A DNA stretch of 64,000 nt from positions 89,230,349-89,294,348 of the forward strand of contig OX638131.1 in NCBI GenBank assembly GCA_951804985.1, written 5' to 3'. A model generated the notes under the pieces. That model was not told the origin of the DNA. It was given only the letters and a program-made list of their open reading frames with translations, and ran no database searches. Below are positions 22,426 to 30,529 of this stretch, piece after piece (positions within the stretch are counted from its first letter, which is position 1; every line of letters begins with the position of its first letter). A program made the translations under genes and the position numbers. Source of the DNA: Dryomyza anilis (Eukaryota > Arthropoda > Insecta > Diptera > Dryomyzidae).

Positions 22426-23121
22426 TTTACTGACAGCCATATGAATCTTTAGATTTCCTAAACTGAAAAAAAGTTATTTTAAAAATACCCGAGACAAAAT
22501 TTCTGGCATTTTTAAGGAATATTTTCAGCATATTTCCAGAAAACACACAGATAAAAAGAATATTTTGGGAAGAGTATGGCAGGTTGTAAAATTTTGTGGA
22601 ATTTGAATGGCAGATTCACGGCATATTTTGGGAATGAGCAGAAAACAGACAGATTGTGGCACAAACTAAGCCTTTGTCTATTTGAAATCTGATGAACAAT
22701 GTTTCTTAATTGACTTGACCCTGCCATTTTGTCTGTGGTAGGCAGTTTTGGAATTATTAGATCTCCATACCCTAAATAGGTTCTTGTTTTATTTCCAGAC
22801 CTCAAACTATTTATAACAAAATAAAGTAAGACAAGCAAGGAATCTCGTTAATTTGGAGAACATTAATAAACAGAATTTCGTTAATTTGGAGAACATTGAT
22901 AAACAGAATTTTGAAGGAGGGTGAAGGGAAAGTGATTATCTAGCAACTAGCGTGAACACAAACACATTGGAGATAAGCCGAGGAATACCTTTTACTTGCG
23001 ATTGCTGCTTTAGGTCTTTTGTATTTGGGGGGAAAATGTTACGCTCTATATGTTTCTTATAATGCTAGTCTAAGTCTTCCAATCGTTTGATAGTGGACAA
23101 CATTGATCTTAATACGCATTA
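22426..23121. other. Spacer without a supported gene
   Basis: Traces of the 51 bp satellite (ACCTCAAACTATTTATAACA near 22798). GAATTTCGTTAATTTGGAGA at 22842-22895 is duplicated within about 35 bp. The minus-strand frame at 22512-22838 has no domain. Confidence 0.4.
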
Positions 23122-23122
23122 A

Positions 23123-23193
23123 GATCACCTCTATTGGCGAGACCCATTTGGGGATTAGATCATCTCTATCGGCGAGATCTATTTGGGGATAAG
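23123..23193 (+). repeat. Tandem duplication of a 36 bp unit
   Basis: Two units with CTCTAT(T/C)GGCGAGA and ATTTGGGGAT lie head to tail directly before the interrupted SINE. Confidence 0.8.
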
Positions 23194-23890
23194 AACCTTA
23201 ACCGAGTTCTCACTATTTGAGTTGTGCGTGTTATAATTCTTCTTAAACTGGTGGGATCTACAGTTTAATTCCGAATCCAAACGGCGAGGGTCAGAGATTT
23301 TCATGGGCAGTACCCTAGTATAAATTTGCCCGATGCGCCACCGGGAAATGATCGGGTTTTCGTTGGGTAAGCCCTATTGAGAAAATATGATCATTGCTTT
23401 TGCATGCCCTTATCATGCTTACCATAGCAGGGTTTACATTATCTAAACAATCAATGTTCCCGATCATAGCTACATTATTGTTCCTCATAACGAAATTAGC
23501 ATCAGACAATGATCGAGATTTAATGAGAGAAACCTGTTATGTTCGGGCTCTGACAAGGCAATTGTCGGGTAAATAATAAAATGGGGAATTGCCCGATCAG
23601 TACATGATCATGGCCTGAGGTCAGTACATGATCAGGACACTGCGTTACAAGGATATTATGGGCCTCGTCATATCCCGATCATCTCAAATAATGACATGAT
23701 CACTTCATGACCATGGCCCTACCAAAATTCCTACTAGGGTATTTACTCTCGGAGGTTTGCCTTTGTTTCTGGAGAGGTAACGCGGTGTTGAAAAATGTTT
23801 TCTATAAAAAGACGTTGTTAGCCCCAGCATAGATTTGAACATGGCACCTCTTGGCTCGCAGTACAACGGAGTAAGCTGTGAGCTATCGAC
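23191..23890 (-). mobile_element. tRNA-derived SINE, copy 4, split by a MITE
   Basis: The tail half (23191-23312) carries TTGAGTTGTGCGTGTTATAA and ACAGTTTAATTCCGAATCC. The head half (23740-23890) carries TTTACTCTCGGAGGTTTGCC, GACGTTGTTAGCCCCAGC and GGCTCGCAGTACAACG. Together they rebuild one diverged SINE in reverse orientation. The insertion point is a TA within the block that reads TTTTACTC in intact copies. Confidence 0.8.
23313..23739. mobile_element. 427 bp TIR element (MITE) nested in a SINE
   Basis: It begins CCCTAGTATAAATTT and ends AAATTCCTACTAGGG, which are inverted ends with two mismatches over 15 bp, flanked by TA on both sides. The interior is rich in GATCAT/ATGATC words and contains no transposase. 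The joined SINE flanks define both borders independently. TA duplication fits a Tc1/mariner-type mobiliser. The short open frames inside (23315-23576) are not supported. Confidence 0.8.
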
Positions 23891-23924
23891 GCTATAGACC
23901 ATAACCCAAAAGTTAACACAAGAT

Positions 23925-24130
23925 CTCCGAGTCCGAAACTGGTTGTTGATAAAATAGTTATAAAAAGTTTATGAACCTCCGTCTGGTAATTATGAATAAT
24001 CGTAGTAATCGTAAAGTTTCCCGCCTCGAAACAGTTTATAACAAAATAGTCTTTGATATCGTCAGAATTCCAAATTATCATCTGGTTACTGAGGAAATAG
24101 TCTAAGAAATCTTTATCACTCATTGCCCTT
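23925..24130 (+). repeat. 51 bp satellite, right-hand remnant
   Basis: Units again show GAAACTGGTTGTTGATAAAAT, GTAATCGTAAAGTTTCCCG and CATCTGGTTACTGAGGAAAT at intervals of about 50 bp. It continues the array at 20670-21905. Confidence 0.55.
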
Positions 24131-24298
24131 CTACTGGTTTATCTGAAAAGAACTCTCAGCATTGAAGAGATCTTAAGGCAGTTTCCGACAAAACATATCT
24201 CTTAACATGAAACGATAACTATCTCTACACGCATTACAAATTCAAAAAATTGAACAACTGAACCTTCTGCATGCTGAAATTCGAACCATAACAAATTA

Positions 24299-24430
24299 AC
24301 GAAGGTGCGAGACTTATTGTATTGTAGGCGGTTAATTGCTTGCGATCACAGAACAAGCGGCAGATGAGAAATAAATTGCGTCGCCGGATAACACACACAA
24401 TATAGGTCAAGTAGAAACAGCAGGACATTT
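24299..24430 (+). promoter_or_regulatory. Conserved upstream module, copy C (gene 2)
   Basis: GGTGCGAG at 24304, ATTGTAGGCG, GATCACAGAACAA and TAAATTGCGTCGCCGG line up with copies A, B and D at preserved spacing. The module begins 414 bp before the TATA box of gene 2. Same strand, same order and similar distance as at gene 3 (402 bp) suggest a proximal enhancer inherited with gene duplication. Confidence 0.6.
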
Positions 24431-24670
24431 TTTCGAAAATGCAACAACAGCATAAATACTACAAAGAGACACACGTACCTAAGTTGAATTGCTAAATCCT
24501 TTTTTTTTTACTTATTGTTGTCTGATGTGCAAAGGATCGTAAATAAGATTAAAAGGTTGACTGATAACAAAAAAAAAAGATACCGAAAAGGAAGAAGATT
24601 GTCTGGCAAAACAATTGTCAGCTTGAGTAGGTCGTCGGACGTCTGTAGAAATCTGAAAATAAAGAGATTT

Positions 24671-24755
24671 CAGGTAGCGCAATAGTGCTGTAGGTAGAAA
24701 CTGTTTCATTTTTGGAGTATATAAGAAGGTCGCGTGACTGCATCAAGTATCAGTC
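24671..24755 (+). promoter_or_regulatory. Promoter of gene 2: TAGteam sites, TATA box, initiator
   Basis: CAGGTAG lies at 24671-24677 and TAGGTAG at 24691-24697, followed by TATATAAG at 24718-24725 and an initiator TCAGTC at 24750-24755 with A+1 at 24752. TATA to +1 is 34 bp, exactly as in gene 3. CAGGTAG is the strongest known Zelda site in Drosophila. Confidence 0.7.
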
Positions 24756-24833
24756 TTCAAGCAAACGCAGAAGCATCAAGAGCTACTTAAAATATATTTT
24801 CTAAATTTATATTTGAACAAAATAAAATTAATT

Positions 24834-25361
24834 ATGGCACCACAAAATATGGAATTCGTCGGAGAAATGATGGCAAGTTATACTCACAAGAAATTTAATA
24901 CCGGCTATTCTCACAAGAAGTTTGGACAACGAAAACTGCTACGCAATGAGAAAAGTATTAAACAGAATGACTTGGAAATCAACGAGAATAATACACCAAT
25001 TGAGGTCAACATCAAGAAGTCAAAGGATATCTTCAGACCATATGCTTTGGATAAGACGGAGACACCGAAAAAACGTAAATTCTCCGAAATTACAAATATT
25101 CATGAGAAGCATATGATGGCACCTGCCAAAAAGTCAATGACCTGTCAAATTGTTGAACAAAAGCAATGTAAACCACAAACCGTAGCGTACAATGTTGCCT
25201 CACTGCAACAGCAACAGTATCAGCAACATGTTGCCATCAACAAACAGGCCTACTACATGATGTTGCAGAGACAACGTGCAGCGCTTTACATGAGCAACTT
25301 GTTGCAGTTTAATGGAAATGGCAATGGTTGGCCTACACCGATCACAAACAATAGCTGTTGA
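24834..25361 (+). CDS. Small basic protein of the HKKFGQR/FRPYALD/NGNGNGWPTP family, paralogue 2
   Basis: The product is 175 aa. The start is the ATG at 24834 (ATTATGGCACCA), matching paralogue 1; the frame is open 21 bases upstream but without another ATG. Motifs in order are SYTHKKF 15-21, SYSHKKFGQR-like 25-33, IFRPYALD 67-73, PKKRKF 78-83, a Gln-rich run (LQQQQYQQH 124-132), then NKQAYYMMLQRQRAALYM from 136 and NGNGNGWPTP at 160-169. It is intronless with no signal peptide or membrane segment. It is the paralogue closest to 1, differing mainly in the linker regions. Its function is unknown. Shared basic clusters suggest nuclear location, and the promoter suggests early zygotic expression. 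ATTAAA at 25526-25531 could serve as the poly(A) signal. Confidence 0.9.
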   Translation: MAPQNMEFVGEMMASYTHKKFNTGYSHKKFGQRKLLRNEKSIKQNDLEINENNTPIEVNIKKSKDIFRPYALDKTETPKKRKFSEITNIHEKHMMAPAKKSMTCQIVEQKQCKPQTVAYNVASLQQQQYQQHVAINKQAYYMMLQRQRAALYMSNLLQFNGNGNGWPTPITNNSC

Positions 25362-26029
25362 AACCATGATAATCATGTGCCACATACTTCGCCATCTACT
25401 GTGATTTGTATTATTAATTTGCAACAAATTGTTTTTTAGTTTATTAAGTTATTGTAAATATTTAAGTTTTATATATTCTTTAAGCTGAGAGAATTGAGAC
25501 TGAAACAAAGCATGACTTTGATTTGATTAAAATTATATAAAAGAGCAAGAAATTTGTTTTATTCATTTTTAACTAATTCAAATCAATGTTTAGCAAATTT
25601 GTCCATAATAATAACTAAATTATTAAAATATATATATATATTTAAAAACAATCCAATTTTTAAAGCTGGATATTGGAAAGCAAATGACTGACAAAAAGGA
25701 GGTTATACGAATGTTAAACACTTATATATGATGCTATTTAAGTAAGCTGTTGGAAATGTGAACAAAACCCTCCCACACGTAAATGTAGTACTCTGCAGTA
25801 TTACTACATTTACCAGTTATAAAACGACGTTTAAAAACTTCAAAAGAGAAATTACTAAATAACAATTTTTTCTTTTATAGTCAGGCTAATTTCCCCTTCC
25901 ATTTTTCTCTAATAAAGACTATTTTTAAAAATATTAGAACAGGCATGTTTTTGGGTGCAAGCATTTCCAAGCATTTTCCTGCCAGGGTCAGTCTGTAACA
26001 TTCCGTCGGTGATACTGCAAAACCACCTA
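25362..26029. other. 3' region of gene 2 and spacer
   Basis: The probable 3' untranslated region runs to about 25560. The remainder is AT-rich with no supported gene. Both this region and that of gene 1 contain TTGATTTGATT soon after the coding sequence, perhaps residual homology from duplication. Confidence 0.4.
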
Positions 26030-26290
26030 TCTAATAATAATACTATAATAATAGTTTAGCGCAACAGTCCTGTATAGAACTTCGGCCGAGCTCTCTCTAT
26101 TCATTTTGAGCTGTGCGTGTTATATTTGTACTCAAAGTGGTGGGACCTACAGTTTATTGCCGAATCCAAACGGCGGGTGGGAGCTTTTCATAGGCAATGG
26201 TTTTACTCTCGTAGGTTTGCCATTTACTGACGAGAGGTAGCGCGGTATAGAAAAATGTTTCTATGAAAAGATGTTGTTAGCTCCAGTCCA
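26030..26290 (-). mobile_element. tRNA-derived SINE, copy 5, head missing
   Basis: A well preserved body in reverse orientation: AACTTCGGCCGAGCTCTC, GTGGTGGGACCTACAGTTTA, CGAGAGGTAGCGCGGTATAG, AGATGTTGTTAGCTCCAGTC. It breaks off just before the tRNA-like head, where mini-me-like copy d begins. Confidence 0.85.
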
Positions 26291-27084
26291 TGAGGTACAA
26301 GGGTATATTAACTTTGTGCATATATTGTAACGCCCCTTAGGAGGCGTGTCCGGTATGGAAAAGTATATATATTCTTCATCAGCATCACTACCCGAGTCCG
26401 TTTAGCCATGTCCGTCTGTCTGTCCGTCTTGCTGCTGGAATACAGAAAAACTTCAGAAAGACTGATCAGAATGCGATGAAAATTCGTGTCAATATATTTT
26501 AGCCAAAAGTAGGAACTGAGTTTGAAAATGAGCCAAATCGGTCAACGGACACGCCCACCTCCCATACAAGTCACTTTTATATAACTCTTTCGAAACTAAT
26601 AACTCGAAAAGTATTCAAGGTATAGTTATAAAATTTAAATCATATTGTTATAATTCATACAAAAATTTGTGGTCCAAAAATGGGCGTGATCCGCCAACCT
26701 TTTTTTTTTCATTATTTCCCGGGTTTTCATAGTGGAAATTTGAACCGTAAATTATTAAAATCAAATCTATGAAATATTATCCTTACAAAATTTTTGAATA
26801 TAGGCATTGCCCGCCCATTTACATTTTTCTAATTTTTGTGTATTACTTTTTTATACTTTTATATCAATTTTTTAAATTATGGGGATAAAAGATGTAAATT
26901 TCTGATATGTGAATAATATTCTGAGTGTGGGGAGGTTCAGTATAATTAAAAACTTTAAAATTAAGATATACAATTAAATATCCCACCAATGGTGTAGGGT
27001 ATTCTATAGTCGGGCCCGACCGAGTATAAAAGTCCGCCCCATGTGACCGAACTTACCCATCTGACCTAACTTTCCCAACTCGTT
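26291..27084 (+). mobile_element. mini-me/DINE-like element, subfamily II, copy d
   Basis: It has the same order as copy b, but the first 14 bp (TATACCCTACACCT) are missing at the SINE junction and the GTCT tract is reduced to about 3 units. It ends in the hairpin region GTCGGGCCCGAC and TTTCCCAACTCGTT. Confidence 0.7.
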
Positions 27085-27473
27085 TACCATACTTTTGAAC
27101 TTTTTACTAAAAAACTACAAATGCTTCCTTGAAATAATGGCCTCTGGGAAAATGTTTTTGCATGAATCTTCATATCTTTTTGAATGTACTGCACTATAAA
27201 AAAATAATCCCTATTTTGTACTAAAATGCATTATAAATATTTGAGTTAATTTTCCTTTTTTTTTTCATTTTCTAATGAAAATTTAGTCGAAAAATATTTA
27301 ATTTGAAATTTTGGATAATTTTATTTTTACATTTTCACTGCCCGTTTCACAAAAATGTTCGGAATCTGCAAAAATTTTATAACCAATATAAGCTTCCCCT
27401 ACATTTGCATTTATCCGTTTGTTTGAAAGAAATATATCTGAAATATTCTAGAAAAATTCCAAACATTTTGTTT
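27085..27473. other. Spacer without a supported gene
   Basis: AT-rich. The 105-codon frame starting at 27303 runs into the SINE fragment below and has no domain. Confidence 0.4.
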
Positions 27474-27530
27474 GCGTCGGTTAGTGCGCTGGACTGCGAG
27501 CCAAATGTCTCGGGTTCAAACCGCGCGAAT
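27474..27530 (+). mobile_element. SINE head fragment (tRNA-like)
   Basis: GTCGGTTAGTGCGCTGGACTGCGAGCC followed by CGGGTTCAAACC matches the anticodon-arm and B-box part of the SINE head, with the A box incomplete. It may belong to the same insertion as the body fragment at 27945. Confidence 0.65.
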
Positions 27531-27944
27531 GTAATAATAAAATATTATTCTATTCAACACTATCTATATACATCAATGGCAATCCTCCAAGAGCAAATGT
27601 ATCTCACCTCACAATTCTAAGCCGCGATTAATATTTGATCCCGCTATTTGTGTAGACGTATGTACTGAGTATCTACGAGTAATTTATTATTATCATTATA
27701 ATCAACACACAAACAAAAATTTCACCAATAACTAGGATTTGATGAAGTTGATTCAAGTAAAATCGTGTTTGTTAATATTTTTCGTTTTATCATCAAATTT
27801 CAATCAGAAATTTGTCTCCATTTTCACATTTATAATTTTTATAAGATTTATGAGATTTAATTTCTAATTATGCAAAGACCCCTTTTCATCATATTAATGA
27901 ACAAATTACATCATATTGAAAAATTTTGTTCATCAAGCTCTCAA

Positions 27945-28045
27945 CTCGCCATTTGGATTCGACATTAAACTGTATGTCCCACCAATTTGAGTACAAATTT
28001 CATACGTACAGCTCAAATGTTGAGAAAATCCTTCAGCTCTATTAT
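27945..28045 (+). mobile_element. SINE body fragment
   Basis: GCTCTCAACTCGCC, ATTCGACATTAAACTGTATG, TCCCACCAATTTGAGTACAA and ACAGCTCAAA follow the order of the SINE second half with roughly 15-20% divergence. About 415 bp of unrelated AT-rich DNA separates it from the head fragment. Confidence 0.7.
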
Positions 28046-28436
28046 TATAACTAGTGAAATTCTTTTCAAAAGCCTCATATCATTATGGACTACTATTAAT
28101 AGTATTTTTTATCGTAATATTAAATGCCAAATACAAAAAAATATTCTACGAACTTCAATTTCTGAAAAAATACGTTCTCTGAAAGTTTTTAAAGCTTTGA
28201 AGTACTTTTAATTGTATGTCGTACCATTAGTGTGTATAAAATGTGACACATTTCTAAGCACTTTTCATGTAGTTAAAATTTCTGATGAATTCGACTAAAA
28301 TGGTGTATTCTCCGCTAAATTTGAATTCTGTAGTACACAATTTAATTTGTTTTATGTGTAAAATTCTTACTATGTGATCTTTACTAAAGTGATGTTTTAA
28401 TAGTATTAATAATAATAGTTTTAATAGTATTAATAA

Positions 28437-28732
28437 TAATAGCACTATAGTCGTATAAGAACTTAGGCCGAGCTCCCTCCCCATTTTGAGCTGTGCGTGT
28501 TATATTTGTACTCAAAGTGGTGGGACCTACAGTTTATTGCCGAATCCGAACGGCGGGTGGGAGCTTTTCATAGGCAATGGTTTTACTCTCGTAGGTTTGC
28601 CATTTACTGACGAGAGGTAGCGCGGTATAGAAAAATGTTTCTATGAAAAGATGTTGTTAGCCCCAGTCCAGACTTGAACCGGGGACCTTTCGACTTGCAG
28701 TTCAACGCACTAACCACTGAGCTACCGCGGCT
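28437..28732 (-). mobile_element. tRNA-derived SINE, copy 7, full length
   Basis: A complete reverse-oriented copy from the TTA-type tail (28383-28440, itself a doubled TTTTAATAGTATTAATAATA run) to the head GAGCTACCGCGGC ending near 28732. A-box and B-box-like segments are both present. It is the best reference copy for the family together with 47171-47482. Confidence 0.85.
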
Positions 28733-29179
28733 ACCGGCTTAATATGTATTTAATATGGGATACTATTATAGTTAATATGAGATTAATGTGGTATATTATG
28801 AATACTGAATGTGGGATTATTAAAAGGTTATTTGGGTTACTCTTAAGTGTGGCAGTGCCCTCATGGTTTTCATTATAGTTTCAGATTCTTAAGCATGAAG
28901 TGATCTCATTATTTCAGTATTGGTTTGATTTGTTCTAGAATTAAAAAGATTAATATTACATTTTTATTCTTAAATAAGACTGACTTTCGGAAAGAATTAT
29001 ATCGAATATAACTTTAAAACAAATAAAATTTATCAGAAAATGCATAATAGTATTCATTCAACTTCTGTCTTCCATATAATCCGCTGTAGTAAAATAATGC
29101 TTATGACTAAAGCTACACATAGATTGAAATTTTAATTAGGTAAATGAAAAACAAAATTTAAAGTCACGTCCAAAGTGTT
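28733..29179. other. Spacer upstream of module copy D
   Basis: AT-rich, including short TTAATATG/AATGTGG repeats at 28740-28860. No gene. Confidence 0.4.
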
Positions 29180-29265
29180 AAAAATGGTGCGAGCAACATG
29201 CGGCATTTCTTTAAATAATTTATTTAGGGTTGGCAAAAATGAAAATAAAAAACTAATTACATGCT
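29180..29265 (+). promoter_or_regulatory. Conserved upstream module, copy D (gene 3)
   Basis: GGTGCGAG at 29186 and TAATTACATG at 29254 are 68 bp apart, matching copies A (67) and B (67). It begins 402 bp before the TATA box of gene 3. Its interior is more diverged than in the other copies. Confidence 0.5.
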
Positions 29266-29482
29266 GTGATTTTGGTTTCCAGCTAAAAGGGTCTATAGCT
29301 GTTAGTGATCTACAAAGGATGAATGTTTAAATGATTTGTGTAGGAAATTGTGAGGAATTTGTGTATTTAGGTACTGAAACATATGCCGTACAGTTGATAA
29401 CATTTTTAAGAGTACTTCACATAATCCTTTTTTACGATGTTGCCATTTATAATGATGTTTTATGACACGTATAGATAATGCG

Positions 29483-29625
29483 CAGGTACCTGTAGCGAGA
29501 TGGATTCATATTGAGTGGCACATTATACAGGTCATTGTATCAGTATCTTGACATCTGCAGGTAAATTTTTCGAATTGTATTTTTGAGTATATAAGCAAGT
29601 CCTAAGTCTACAAAGATTATCAGTA
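29483..29625 (+). promoter_or_regulatory. Promoter of gene 3: CAGGTA sites, TATA box, initiator
   Basis: A palindromic CAGGTACCTG lies at 29483-29492 and CAGGTAA at 29558-29564. TATATAAG is at 29588-29595 and the initiator TCAGTA at 29620-29625, with A+1 at 29622. The GAGTATATAAG text and the 34 bp TATA-to-+1 distance are identical to gene 2. Confidence 0.7.
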
Positions 29626-29719
29626 AGACATACAACCACAACGTGTCAACATCTGCGCAATTAGAAAAGATTATAGATTGTTTTACCATTCTCGTATATT
29701 CAACGTAGATATTTTTAAA

Positions 29720-30280
29720 ATGGTACAATATACTGCAAATATAAGTTATAAGCATAAGAAATTTGGACAACGCATTATGCAAAGTAAACAGGATCAGCTG
29801 ACAGACATTTCAGTTGTAGTACCAAAAATAAAGATTACCACAATTTTTGGAAGACAATGTAAGGACATATTTAGACCATATGCCTTGGATAATGTCGCAA
29901 CACCCAGAAAACGTAAATTGGGCTCAGCGAAGGGTGAAAGTATTAACCAAACGTGTGCAAAGAAATTGATCATCAGTTCGGCGAGATCTGAGAAAGATCA
30001 GTCGGAAACTAAAAAGGAAATCGGTGAATTGGAGATAATCTCAACTAACAAGGATTATGTGGTTGAAAGACCTTCCGAGGCATTGCCTTCAGAAGAACAG
30101 CAATCGAGAAATTTAGCACAACAACCCATCGTCTTCAATAAACAGAATTTCTTCGGGATGTTACAGCGCCACCAAAGGGCCGATTTATATATGCGCAACC
30201 TGCTGACTTTTAATGGTAATGGCAATGGCTGGCCAACTCCCTCATCTATGGCGGAAAGTTCGCAAATTAAAAGTGTTTAA
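29720..30280 (+). CDS. Small basic protein of the HKKFGQR/FRPYALD/NGNGNGWPTP family, paralogue 3
   Basis: The product is 186 aa. I chose the ATG at 29720, just before the conserved N-terminus; the frame is open upstream but has no ATG. It has only one basic N-terminal motif (YKHKKFGQR 10-18), against two in paralogues 1 and 2. IFRPYALD is at 50-57 and PRKRK at 62-66. A longer acidic and serine-rich linker (about 85-135) replaces the Gln-rich run. The conserved end is NKQNFFGMLQRHQRADLYM from 140 and NGNGNGWPTP at 165-174, followed by a 12-residue tail. It is the most diverged member. Conservation is confined to the same motifs, which marks them as the functional parts. Function unknown. AATAAA at 30416-30421 is a likely poly(A) signal. 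Confidence 0.9.
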   Translation: MVQYTANISYKHKKFGQRIMQSKQDQLTDISVVVPKIKITTIFGRQCKDIFRPYALDNVATPRKRKLGSAKGESINQTCAKKLIISSARSEKDQSETKKEIGELEIISTNKDYVVERPSEALPSEEQQSRNLAQQPIVFNKQNFFGMLQRHQRADLYMRNLLTFNGNGNGWPTPSSMAESSQIKSV

Positions 30281-30529
30281 GATAATTCAAATATTTTTTA
30301 TTATTTATTTAAATTGTACATACTATAATATAGAGTTTAAATGTAAAAATGTAAATTAAATTTTTATGACTAATTTATTTTAATATTGGAGAGAAAAAGA
30401 CTGACTTTAAATGTAAATAAATTAAATTTAAAACAAAACCAAAAAAATGCTTTTTAAATATTACATATAAAATTTATTTTTGTATATTTCTTTTTCAATT
30501 TTCTATTAATTTATTAAAAATTCAAGTTT

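Noticed and set aside
23394..23576. 60-codon frame in the MITE
   Set aside because: Short, without domain, and fully inside a non-autonomous element rich in palindromic words.
24813..24833. Seven extra N-terminal residues for gene 2 (and 14 for gene 3 from 29678)
   Set aside because: These extensions begin at TTG codons. The first ATGs (24834, 29720) sit directly before the conserved N-terminus, and the gene 2 context matches gene 1.
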